Below are positions 32,905 through 43,009 of a stretch of DNA of 64,000 nucleotides, piece by piece. The notes beneath the pieces were generated by a model. That model did not search any database and was not told the origin of the DNA. It worked only from the letters and a program-made list of their open reading frames with translations. Source of the stretch: Chionoecetes opilio (Eukaryota; Arthropoda; Malacostraca; Decapoda; Majidae); contig JACEEZ010013560.1 in the NCBI GenBank assembly GCA_016584305.1, positions 1,432,400 through 1,496,399 on the forward strand, written 5' to 3'. The stretch's first letter is position 1, and each line of letters starts with the position of its first letter. Position numbers and translations under genes: made by a program.

Positions 32905-33300
32905 GTAAGGATTTGCAATTGGCATTGGATTGCCGTATCTTGAGCCTTTCATATTAGGCAAATATGTCAAAAATGTATGTGGTGCGTACTGCCCATTAAC
33001 ATGCCTTGTGACTCATAGTGTAGAGAAGTTTTAATAATAGTGCTTGTAGGAAATTTACTATTTGTCTTAAAGAGCTCAGTTTTGTCCCATCTTGAAGCTC
33101 ATAAATTTGTTTAATCATGCTATGTTTAAATGAGCAATTCATGCTAAACAAAATTTTTAAAAGGTGAGTTAAATCTAGCTGACATGCAAAAATTTTACCT
33201 TAAGAGTTGCCCCAAAAACCATTCAATATAGATTTTTATTTCATTATAAAGTAGCTAAATGCATTTTTCAACTATGTATAATTTATTAACGTATGAACAT

Positions 33301-33600
33301 TAGAACACTGGGAGTGCATGAAAGGCTTTATGGCCTACACAAGGCAGCTTCTGCTTACCCACTACCATCTGTCATCCTAATCCATTGATCTCAATGGGGA
33401 GGCGTGAGCAGAGTTGTTAGCGCCTGCAACTGGCATACTCTGTGTGCCGAGTTTGATCCCCGAGGGACGCCAAATGCCTTCTTCAATCGTTGAGTGACCA
33501 AAGATCCCTCATATGGTGCCCCTTAACTTTACCTTCAACGGCGAGTGCATTGAAGGACATAGGGGGCAGCATGAGTCTCTTAATTACATCATCATCTTTA
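33301..33600. mobile_element. LINE 3' UTR remnant plus tRNA-like SINE head
   Basis: Sequence 33310-33370 resembles the CR1-like 3' UTR at 36700 (ggcctacacaaggcagc). At 33401-33471 a 71-nt tRNA-like unit begins ggcgtgagcagagttgttag and ends cgagtttgatccccgaggga with cgcc. GGCGT pairs with ACGCC, and GAGTTTGATCC fits a B box, but the anticodon arm is not convincing. It is probably a tRNA-derived SINE rather than a gene. Confidence 0.5.
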
Positions 33601-35020
33601 TTTTAACCGTCAGATTTTCCCATAATGTCCTACAAGGTTAGACGATTGATGATACGCTTCCAATTATCTCTATCCATTGCCTCAACCTCTTCAATGCCCT
33701 GTTGCCAGATCCTCTTTAACACACTGCCTCCATGTTTTCGTTGGCCTGCCCGGTGGACAGAGACCCAGCACTTCCACTCCAACAGCTCTCCCCAATGCCT
33801 CAGCACCTTCTCTTCTCTTCACGTGCCCAAACCACCTCAATCTCCTTACTCTCAGCACTGTACTCGGCTCCTTTAATCCACATCTTGCCACCTTTTCACT
33901 GGACTCCTCATCTCTCCCTGTGATCCCAACCATGTACTTCAACATTCTCCAATCACACCCAACCAACACATCCTCCAACTTCTTCATCAAAGCCCATGCC
34001 TCAGAACCATACAGCAATATTGATCTTATACATGCTTCAAATATTCTTCCTCTGGTATTCAGTGGAATACTCTTGTTTATCAGCAGTCCAGCTATATCTC
34101 TCCACTTCATCCATGTAGTTGCTACCCGTGTTCTTACTGCTCTCTACACTCCACCCTCGCTGTCTAACATGTCACCAAGATAACAAAACTGTTTCACTTC
34201 TTCTATTACACCACCATCCATTCATATAGTTTCTACCTCTTCCTCTTCTGGTGGGCCCCCTCCGTTGATTCTTCTTACACACACTGGACAGCAGAAATCT
34301 ACCACCCTATTCAGGTTTCCTAGTAACAAATATAAATAAAATAAGAAGTAAAATAATAAAAATAAATAATAAAAATAACATTAATAGAAAATATAACCGA
34401 CTAACAAATTGAAATAAAATAGTAAAATATAATAAATTAAACATAATAAAATAAATGAATAAATATAAAATAATCCCAAGCCTCTTTTATGGCACCACCT
34501 TTCACATTCCTTGCAAATGATAAAAGTTTTTCCCATTCCGCTACCACACACTAAACAACTTCACAGGGAAACCTTCCCACTTGTATATTTTGCTTCATTT
34601 TCTTGTCTGTTACCATTATCTTCGTCTTGGCTATAATCACCTTCAGATCTCTTCTCTCCATTGCTTGCTTCCAATCTATAGATCTCTCAACTTCCTCCTT
34701 AGTCTCAGCTGTCAAGACTAAAACATCTGCATATAGCAGCTCCCATGGATCCCCTATTGTGCACTCCTTCGTAGGTTCTTCCATTCACTGCAACTAACAA
34801 AAGAGGACCGAGGACTGACCCCTGATGTACCCCCATTCCTATCTCAAAAGCATCTGATGCTCCTCTAGCCACTCTCATCCTTGATCTCAAGCCTTCATAC
34901 ATTACCATTACCAACTTTACAAGCCTCTCCGCTACCTTCTGTCTTCTGTCTGCCCATATAATTGCTCTTCTCGGAATCCTGTTGAATGCCTTTTCCAGAT
35001 CCACAAACACATGATTTTTC
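33600..35020 (-). pseudogene. LINE RT fragment, family A, inverted copy
   Basis: Minus frames give FVDLEKAFNRIPRRAI, GVHQGSVLGPLL, LLYADVLVLTAET, then (34110-33691) KWRDIAGLLINKSIPLNTRG and ACIRSILLYGSEAWAL, and PTKTWRQCVKEDL. YADV replaces the catalytic YADD, frames are shifted, and an A/T-rich insertion sits at about 34320-34475. It is the same family as 11150-11870. Confidence 0.85.
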
Positions 35021-35034
35021 TTCCCATTATGTGG

Positions 35035-35460
35035 GAATTAGGGTGATACCCTTTTCTGTCTTGTTATTTAAAGGTAACAGGGGTCAACCCATTAAACTTA
35101 CAGAGTCAATGACCTGTAGGAGTGATTGCCAATGATGCCTCTCTTGAAAGACAGGTGTAACTTGCTTCCCTGTCCAGAGAGAGCTACACAGCTAAGGTGG
35201 TAGTGGACAAACGGGGTCCAGCGGTTTTAAGTAAGGCTTGCAGATTTAAGTAATGTATACAGTATAAGTATTGTAAGTGCCAAGGAATTGAGTGAGGCAA
35301 TGTATTATTATAAATATATATATGTAATATATATGTACACTGAGGTTGAACAGTAATAAAGTCACAGGGTTCTTTACAAACGGCCAATGAAACTAATGTC
35401 TTATAGACAGGCCAGAACAATTATTAATGTGATATTCACACACACACTCAGGTGTGTGAG
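35035..35460. repeat. Dispersed repeat F, copy 1
   Basis: Sequence including tgtaggagtgattgcc, gatgcctctcttga and the stretch aatgaaactaatgtc recurs in the same order and orientation at 52175-52600 with about 75-80% similarity. A TA-rich patch sits at the same position in both. It may be an LTR or 3' UTR, but no ends were identified. Confidence 0.7.
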
Positions 35461-35462
35461 TA

Positions 35463-36286
35463 TACAGTCAAACCTCGATATAACGGACTAAAGGGGGGGA
35501 GGAGTGGTCCGTTAAAGCCGATTGTCCGTTATAGCGAGGATATTTTTCCAAGGGTGGAAAAATATATGAAAAATTGTGAAAAATTGTGAAATAAATGAGA
35601 AATAATCACAAATACAACCAGACTGTGTAGCTATGTTGGGAGGTAAACAGTGACTGGCACTACATGCTGAATTTGGTCCGCTCCTACACGTGAAATAAAT
35701 GAGAAATAATCACAAACACAACCAGACCGTGTAGCTAGTCAAGCTCAAGCTCTAGTGAAAGGTAAACAAATTACAACGAGCCAGATTCAGCCTTGGCTTC
35801 CAAAGGTATTGCTTATTATCATGACTAATGCTCATTATTATATATATTATATGGTTGTGAAGTGCAGTTCTATACACGTGTCACTATTTAGGTCAGTGTA
35901 GCACTGCGTGTCACCGTTCACTGTCGTGTAATATAAGGGTGATTTAGGGTGTTGAGGTGACAGGGAGACGTAGCAGCAGCCACGCCATAACACTAATAGT
36001 CACTATTTTAAACAATACACACCTTCTACCACTAAATCACTAGCAACACAGGCTCCTTCCTTATAATATTATATCTTAATAAAATATGTGATAAATCAAA
36101 AATCGTTAAAACCCAAGCATTCTAAAATAAAATGAGAAAATAATACAATTATGTTGAGTTGACAATTCGAGCGGCGATAAGCGGTCTTATACAAAAAAAA
36201 AAGAAGAAAAAAAAAGAAACGCAGATGGAGTCCGTTATATCCGAAGTCCGTTACATCGAGGTCCGTTATATCAGGGTTTGACTGTA
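35463..36286. mobile_element. TA-flanked MITE, 824 bp
   Basis: The ends tacagtcaaacctcgatata and ...tatatcagggtttgactgta are inverted repeats, continuing with taacggac words. TA bounds both ends. A direct repeat of gtgaaataaatgagaaat occurs inside. There is no coding capacity. Tc1/mariner or pogo-type by target site. Confidence 0.8.
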
Positions 36287-36690
36287 CACAAGTGTCGATA
36301 CACGAGAAGAGAAAGAGAAAGAGGAGACTTAATAACAATTTTTAAGCTGATAACAAAGATGGAAGAAACAGACAATGAGAGACTACTAACTCGGAAACAA
36401 AGAGAAGGTCGATACACAAGAGGACATTCAAAACAACTAGGAAAAGGGAGATGCCTGAACAACATAAAGAAGTACAGCTTCCCTCATAGAAATGTAGAAG
36501 TTTGGAATGGACTAGATGAGGAGGTGATATCGGCACATAATGTGCACCAATTAAAAGAAAGACTGGATGAATGTAGATACGGAGACGGGACCACACAAGT
36601 GTCCGCATTCTGGGACAAACCAGGATATTTCCCGGGATCTCGGGATTTCCAGCATCAGGCAATATTTGTACTAACTAATAAGAACATAAG
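36287..36690 (+). pseudogene. CR1-like LINE ORF2 C-terminal tail
   Basis: The open frame 36278-36697 contains RGDLITIFKLITKMEETDNE, then KKYSFPHRNVEVWNGL and VHQLKERLDECRYGDG. R.RGDLI..FK and R.VEVWN.L are the usual post-RT motifs of CR1/L2 elements. Confidence 0.75.
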
Positions 36691-37190
36691 AAAATAAGGA
36701 AGCTACAAGAGGCCTTGAGACCTACATGAGGTAGTTCCTGTTACCTAACACTACCTACATCCACCTTTCATCCCCCTTCAATGAATTTATCTAGCCTCTT
36801 TTTAAAGCTCCCTAATGACTCCGCACTAACTACCTGTCTACTGAGTCCATGCCAATCATTTATTACCCTATTTGTGAACCAATTTTTCTCATTTCTTTTT
36901 TAAATCTACGTTTTTCCAGTTTGAATCCGTTACTTCTTGTTCTACGCTGGTTACTAGCCGTAAGAACTTTTCCTACATCTCCTTTATTATATCCCTTTAT
37001 CCACTTAAAAACTTCTATCAGATCGCCCCTTACTCTGCGTCTCTCGAGTGAGTGTAGATTTAATAGCTTCAATCTCTTCTCATAACTGAAGTTACGCTTT
37101 CCTTGAATCATTTTGGTCATCCTTCTCTGCACTGATTCTAACAAGGCTATATCCATCCTGTAATATGGAGACCAAAACTGAACTGCATAG
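36691..37190 (-). pseudogene. CR1-like LINE 3' end, proximal half
   Basis: Minus frame: AVQFWSPYYRMDIALLESVQ, RRMTKMIQGKRNFSYEKRLK, RRRVRGDLIEVFKWIKGYN. It is followed by the 3' UTR with ttcttatgttctt at its end. It continues at 42632-42835 on the other side of the Mutator-like insertion. Confidence 0.85.
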
Positions 37191-37515
37191 GCGGCTCCCG
37201 GACAGATGACCGACGGACACTTGACCGACGGACACTTGACCGACGGACATTTCACCGAAGGCCATTTCACCGAACGGACATTTCACCGAACGCACTTTTC
37301 ACCGAACGGACTTTTGACCGAACGGACATTTGACCGAACGGACATTTATCTGCACGGACAATTGACTGAACTGGTTTTCAGCTGAGACGTAAACGACCGA
37401 AGAAACAATTTTAACAGAACGAATATTTGGTTGAATGAATATGTGGGATTTAAAATTTTTATTTTTATTTTCTTCTCTTATTTTCAATGGTTTGTTATTT
37501 ATATTTCCTTCTTTT

Positions 37516-37869
37516 TTATTGCTTCATTAATGATGCATATTGAAAAGTCGCATCACACAACCAATGGTCTTTGAAAGCAAGAAGCCGTAAGTTTTGAGGC
37601 GTCGACAGAATTAGCAGGTTGTCATTTTCATGAACGATCAAGTCTCCTCTTACTGTTTTCCGTAAGTTGCTAGTTAAAACGTCCCCGTCTGGTGCTGTGC
37701 GTTGTCTGCGCACCATTCTTGCCAGTGCTTCTTTTTTAGGAAGAGCACCAGCAACATCAAGTGGGTACTCACTGGTGCAGTTATGTAGGTATAATAGTAG
37801 ACAATATATACCGTATTTGCCGGCGCATAAGACGCAGTTTTTTCCCTTAAAAAGGAATGCAAAGTTCAC
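37516..37869 (-). pseudogene. MULE transposase N-terminal fragment
   Basis: The peptide contains ALARMVRRQRTAPDGDVLTS, then NLLILSTPQNLRLLAFKDHW and LCDATFQYAS. The motif (I/L)F.T..NL..L.....W..DGTF is the start of MULE DDE domains, here with DATF. The 5' part runs into pogo-like sequence from 37809, and the catalytic remainder is lost. Confidence 0.7.
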
Positions 37870-38081
37870 CTTGCGTCTAATGCGGCCATATTAGCGAACG
37901 AGAGGTCGGGCAGAGAATGCAGAACAGCCGGTGGTGTATTACTAAAGGGGTCTGGAGTGATCTGTGTTGAGCAGTAGGCCACTGAGCACAAATTTGTAAC
38001 TGTGTTATCAACAGTAATGCATAATACTAAGAAAAGGTTGGAGTTTAAGAGAAAACAAGAACTGGGGCAACATGATAGCGA

Positions 38082-38404
38082 GTGTTGCTGCCAAGATGGC
38101 CGTGTCAGAGGTAAACATCATCCACCCCCCGCTGCTGCTCTCCATTGTAAAACGTTTGATATCTCAGGTCTGCAACTTCACCTGGGATACTTCACACGGC
38201 GATGCCCTCCGCGCACCCACCAGGGGTCATTACTGCTCAGACTCCTCCACGCACCCATGGAAAAGACAAACATCCCGCATATTAGATGTCGCCCTAACCC
38301 GCATTTTACTCAGGCCACACAAGTTGACACAACAGTTGGAAGGAGATGATAGAAGGGAGACAGAAAATGGTGATGAAATTTTCGCTGAGACTGAGTATTG
38401 TTGA
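38082..38404 (+). other. Conserved small frame in pogo-like element, unknown
   Basis: A frame starting MIASVAAKMAVSEVNIIHPP has a counterpart at 59959 (MIAIVAAKMAVSDVNIIHLP) in the second copy, with the same continuation VKRLISQVC. The second copy is frameshifted after FTWDTS. It may be a real element-encoded peptide or simply shared DNA. No domain was recognised. Confidence 0.3.
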
Positions 38405-38718
38405 TAAATGGAATAGTGAAACAAGGAGTGTTAAAGTTATATTTGAAGGAGTGTGAGCGGTGAGAGGGAGGTGTAGTATATTGGGGAGTCTGTCTATTCA
38501 CACAAGGATGGAGAAAGGGCGTCGTGGCTTTGTAGTTTATTTGAAAGCCAGTCATTGGGGACAAGAGGTGCGCGGCGTGTGTGTCTCTGTGTGTCTTGTG
38601 GCTGACTGAATTACCTGACTGGTGCTGCAGTTGTGTTGGCTAGGACAAGTCAGGTCAGCGTCAGGTCACCCTCTAATCCTGGTTCCAGACAGGGGCCTAG
38701 GCCGATGCAGGTGTGTAT

Positions 38719-39017
38719 TCATCTTCTAGTTGTATTCATCTAGTTGTATTTTACAGGGCCAGAGCAATGCTCGTGTGGCCCCGTCCCCATATCAACATTT
38801 TTATCATTCATCCTTAGTGCTTTGTGTCGGCCGAAGCCAGCACCCCGGAGAGCAGGTCACAAACCCCGGCTAACACACGGCACCCATTCACTGCTGGGTG
38901 GACAGGGGCTCGGGTTTTAAGGAAACAACCCATCTGTTTCCGCTCCGCCCGGGGATCAAACCCGGGACTTCTCGGTTGTGAACCGAGCGTGCTTCCCCTA
39001 CACCACGGAGTACCCTT
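38719..39017 (-). mobile_element. tRNA-Val-derived SINE, 299 bp, with 7-bp TSD
   Basis: It is flanked by tgtgtat at 38712-38718 and 39018-39024. The other copy of the host element (near 60628) has an uninterrupted site. The 5' end on the minus strand is tRNA-like, the body includes ccacccagcagtgaatggg, and the 3' end has ctagttgtattcat repeats. A body fragment of the same family lies at 51699-51790 on the plus strand. Confidence 0.88.
38941..39011 (-). tRNA. tRNA-Val(CAC)-like SINE head
   Basis: 71 nt. The anticodon stem CTCGG/CCGAG encloses loop TTCACAA, giving anticodon CAC. The T arm is CCGGG-TTTGATC-CCCGG. Acceptor halves ACTCCGT and GCGGAGC pair at all but the first position (with one G-T). 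The cloverleaf is nearly intact, but its location inside a SINE with a target duplication shows that it is a retroposon promoter, not a cellular tRNA gene. Confidence 0.75.
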
Positions 39018-39824
39018 TGTGTATGTGCGTGTGTGTGTTAGCCCCGCTACAGTGGTAAGCAAGGTGGGATAAGAGACAGCATAGGCCTTTGTACCACCTC
39101 GACCCCTCAATCCTCACCCCTGTACCTCTACGGATAAGGAAACTGTATGAAAGAGTGCTAGTAAAAAGGCCGCAACGGTACCTCTAGACGGGACAAAAGT
39201 CTTTCACACGGTAGCTACACCAAGACCAAGACCCATCACGGCTCCACACCGTCCGCCTCAAGGCAGAATCACACCATACCATCATGGTGACACGGCACCG
39301 TCTCATCACATCCGTTAGAATTTCTTACATTCAAACAAATATATGTGTTACACTAAACGGTGCGCCGCCGTCACGGCTCCAATACATCACCGTCCTGTCA
39401 CGTAACGGTTTCTGGGGAAAAATATTTTAACGTTATGAGACTGCCGTGCTGATAATTGTCGTTTTCTCCAGGATTTATGTACCCAAAACAGTATCTTTTA
39501 GAGTTCAACTCCTCTTCTTCATCCAACAGAAGTGCTATTAATGCAAATATCTTCAACCATAGCCTCTAAGGCACCATGTCTGCTGAGAGGGTGAGCAGGA
39601 ACTGCCGAAAATGACGGAACCGTGACGAATAGTGTGAATAGTAGCACAGCTGACGGAACGCTACCGTGATTGCAGTGTGTGAACCAGCGTTCATCTGTAC
39701 CTTTCTGAAGAAGAATAATCAACCCTCGTGACTGATAGATTCATAGGTATAAACCAGTGCAAATATCATCGATCCCGACAACGGTGCCCTTCAACAATTG
39801 CAACAATAACAACAAGGTAGAGAT

Positions 39825-39977
39825 GGTTACCTTAGACCTCTTCCATTTATGCCCAAGTTCCAGGAACCAGTTCTTTCAGTTCAGGGTTGGGTTCAGTTCC
39901 TGGTTCTGGGTTCGCCTGTCACAAATGGAACTAAAAAACCACGCTTTTTTGTTTACAATCAAACTCAGCTGGCGAGG

Positions 39978-40060
<83 letters not shown>

Positions 40061-40449
40061 AGGGGGATGGACTACTCGCCCGGCGTGGTAAGTGGTAACT
40101 CAGCTGTGATGTGAAGGGATCATATCAAGCTTAAGATCGCGGGACCGCTTTCCTCCACCAGTGCCCCTTGTAGGCCTGTCTGACATCCTCTCCGACTCGT
40201 GCATGCGGAAAACCCTTCACGATAAGAGAAATAGGGCCCAAAGCGGCCATTGTTTGTTATGGACTGAAAACTCTACCCAGGCTACCGACCTCCCAATGTG
40301 GGTAGAGAAAGTTCAAGGGTTTTGCTGAATCACTACGCGCGTCGCCTCGGACCCAAGTTTTCGTGCGCAAATGGAACGCCTGAATTCTTGGGTTCCCTGA
40401 ACTTGTTCCTGAAATGTCGCAAATGGAAGAGGCCTCTTACAGTGTTACC
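39825..40449. mobile_element. 625-bp MITE with long imperfect TIRs
   Basis: The left end ggttaccttagacctcttcc and right end (complement ggtaacactgtaagaggcct) correspond, and similarity extends about 90 bp inward through ccaagttccaggaacc. A (GA)n tract of about 70 bp (39978-40050) lies within. Confidence 0.6.
39978..40061. repeat. (GA)n microsatellite
   Basis: About 36 GA units ending in a G-run. Confidence 0.97.
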
Positions 40450-40854
40450 TAAATATCTTCGTAAATTTTTGTTATTGGGCAAACACCGATTTTGAGGCCG
40501 AAACTTAGTCCGCCTGAATAGTTTTGATATGTTTTAAATTAATCTGGCTCTCTTTTTTGTCGGAAATCAATGTTTGTTTACATGTGTGTTGGAGGGGGGG
40601 GGGGGTGGCAGCCTGCCCCTCCAGGTCCGCCCCGCAATCATTGCTACGCTTCACACTGCCATATTATTGGTAAAAAAAATTTCTTTCTATATATCATCTG
40701 TCACTAAATCAAACCCCACCTCTAACCTAACCTAATCTGATTTATCCTAACTTAACTTTCTGGCTGAAGTAACGGTAGATTTTCGGTACTACGTATAATG
40801 GCCATTATTATTCAATTGCGCCATGGGAAATGGGGCTCAAAATAGTCATATATT

Positions 40855-41740
40855 TTTTTTTTTTTTTTTTTTTTTAACATTACAAGGGACTGGCCAAGGG
40901 CACACAAAAAATGGATAACACAAAGCCCGCTTATTTGCCAGTCCCTATAAAGAAGACAGTAAGAGAATAATATAAAAAAGAGGGGTGAGCCAATTTAGTT
41001 CGGGAGGTGTCTTGTTACTTTTTTTTTTAAAGATTTAAGTCATAGGAAAGTGGAAAAATAGAAACAGGAAGAGAGTTCCAGAGTTTACCAGTGAAAGGGA
41101 TGAAAGAGTAAAGATACTGATTAACTCTTGCATTAGAAAGATGGACAGAATAAGGATGAGAATGAGTAGAAAGTCTTGTGCAGCGAGGCCGCGGGATGGG
41201 GGGAGGCATGCAGTTAGCAGGTTCAGAAGAGCAGTGAGCATGAAAATAACAGTAGAAGAGAGCAAGAGAAGCAACATTGCGTCGGTGATTTAAAGATTGA
41301 AGACAGTCAGTCAGAGGAGGGGAGTTGATGAGACGAAAAGCTTTTGACTCAACCCTGTTTAGGAGAGCTGTATGAGTGGATCCTCCCCAAACATGTGAGA
41401 CATACTCCATACATAAGGCCCCTGTAGAGAGCAAGCAATTGGGAGGGAGAAAAAAAAGGACGCAGATGCCACAGAACACCTAACTTCTTAGAAGCTGTTT
41501 CAGCAAGAGATGAGACGTGAGATTTCCAGTTCAGATTTTTAGTAAAGGATAGTCCTAGAATGTTCATTGTAGAAGAAGGAGATAGTTGGGTGTCATTGAA
41601 GAAGAGGGGATAGTTATCTGGTAGGTTTTGTCGAGTAAATAGGTGAAAAAACTGGGTTTTTGAGGCATTGAACAAAACAAGATTTGCTTTGCCCCAATCA
41701 GAAATTATAGAAAGATAAGAATTTAGGCGCTCGGAGGCGT
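40855..41740 (-). pseudogene. Jockey/CR1-like LINE, family B, 5'-truncated copy
   Basis: It begins at a T-run (poly(A) of the minus strand) and aligns with 18750-19640 at roughly 95%. The minus frames carry NASKTQFFHLFTRQNLPDNY and AFRLINSPPLTDCLQSL. A 12-bp deletion at about 41415 removes part of the LIRSCMEY motif present in the other copy. It is nested in the pogo-like element. Confidence 0.88.
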
Positions 41741-42631
41741 CTGCGTAGCGTAGAATAAAGCAAGCTACACAATGATGTAGGTAAGAGTCCTAGAACTTTT
41801 GAAAGCCCACTACCATAATAATACCATTATATATACTGCAAATTTTTCACAAAGTCTAAACACATAGCAGAAAAGCAACAAAGGCATACCTACAACATTA
41901 AATATAAGCTATATGTCATAGGTAGCAAAACATTAGGATATCAATTTGTGGAGCATCCTGCAATATATTATGACCGATTTTAGTTACCGTCATTCCCTTT
42001 ACATTTTAACTAGTATAATTTTTCATTCACATTCACTGCACTGTGATTATTTTATTTAGGTACATGCTCATAATCATTTGCTTTCCCCTACAAAACCTTT
42101 TTTTTTAATAACTTTTGATAAATTTACGGTTTTTTTCCCCCCTCGTAAACACCAAAAAAAAAATTCTCTCAAAACATCCGTGTAAAATAGGGGTGCGTCT
42201 TATGCGGAGGTGCGTCTTATGCACCGGCAAATACGGTATATAATATAATATAATATAATATAATAATAGATGATGCGTATATATTGTTTTTCAGTTCACT
42301 TATTTTGCTATACAATGTAAAAAAAATTCGGGTGCGGGCGAGTTAGAGGGTGGCTCCGTCTGAGGGGCCCCACAATTTAATTAGCCTAGGGGCCCCAAAA
42401 GTCATAATCTGGCCCTGATAATAGTAGATGTCACATCCTCTGACTGTCTGGCTTTTTTAATTTTTTTTCAAGGCGTCTAGGACAGCTGGCTAACGTTGGT
42501 TTGGTTTGGTGTGTGGCTAAAAAGTTCAAACAAGCAACCAACAACAAGCGTCTCAGTTAATTTTTTGTTCGGTCAAATGTCCATTAGGATAAATGTCCGT
42601 CGGTCAAGTGTCCGTCGGTAATCTGTCCAGG

Positions 42632-42835
42632 CACGGCATAGTCTAGGTGAGGTCTGATTAGAGCCAAATAAAGCCTTAGAATAACCTCGGCACTTCTACT
42701 TTTAACACTTCTGGTAATGAATCCTAACATCCTATTAGCTCTATTTCTAGCCTCAATACATTGTTTCCTAGGTCGGAGGTCTGAGCTCACCCTCACTCCC
42801 AGATCTTTCTTAATGCTGTGTGAAGTGCAAACCCC
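42632..42835 (-). pseudogene. CR1-like LINE 3' end, distal half
   Basis: Minus frame: MRVSSDLRPRKQCIEARNRA, NRMLGFITRSVKSR, YLALIRPHLDYAV, where it meets the MULE. The reading resumes at AVQFWSPYY below 37190. Confidence 0.85.
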
Positions 42836-43009
42836 ACATACTTCATTACTGTAGTATTTGTATATTATTTGTACTAACTAATGTTGTGTGAGGTGCAAAC
42901 CCCACATACTTCATTACTGTAGTATTTGTATATTATTTGTACTAACTAATGTTGTGCGAGGTGCAAACCCCACATACTTCATTACTGTAGTATTTGTATA
43001 TTATTTGAA
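42818..43009. repeat. 69-bp tandem repeat, 2.8 copies
   Basis: The unit runs atgttgtgtgaggtgcaaac through cattactgtagtatttg to tactaacta. Copies differ at only 1-3 positions. Confidence 0.9.

Larger units (their letters stand above)
37809..42238. mobile_element. Pogo-like DNA element, 4.4 kb, nested in the MULE
   Basis: The left end taccgtatttgccggcgcat and right end (complement taccgtatttgccggtgcat) are inverted repeats with the following aagacgca, flanked by TA. The first 1.4 kb aligns with 59692-60855, and the last 0.2 kb aligns inverted with 46740-46951. It contains a SINE, a MITE and a LINE insertion. No DDE domain was recognised. Confidence 0.82.
37191..42631. mobile_element. Mutator-like (MULE) element, 5.4 kb, with TIRs and 10-bp TSD
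   Basis: The left end ggacagatgaccgacggaca continues cttgaccgacgg. The right end is its inverted copy (ggacagattaccgacgg...). The TIRs extend into tandem gaccgaacggacattt words at 37250-37345. The 10-mers aactgcatag (37181-37190) and cacggcatag (42632-42641) match at 8 of 10 positions, as expected for MULE target duplications. A transposase fragment is present near the left end. The interior is occupied by other elements. Confidence 0.85.

Noticed and set aside
38941..39011. Functional tRNA-Val gene
   Set aside because: It is the head of a SINE with a target-site duplication, and the first acceptor pair is mismatched. It was listed as tRNA-like only.
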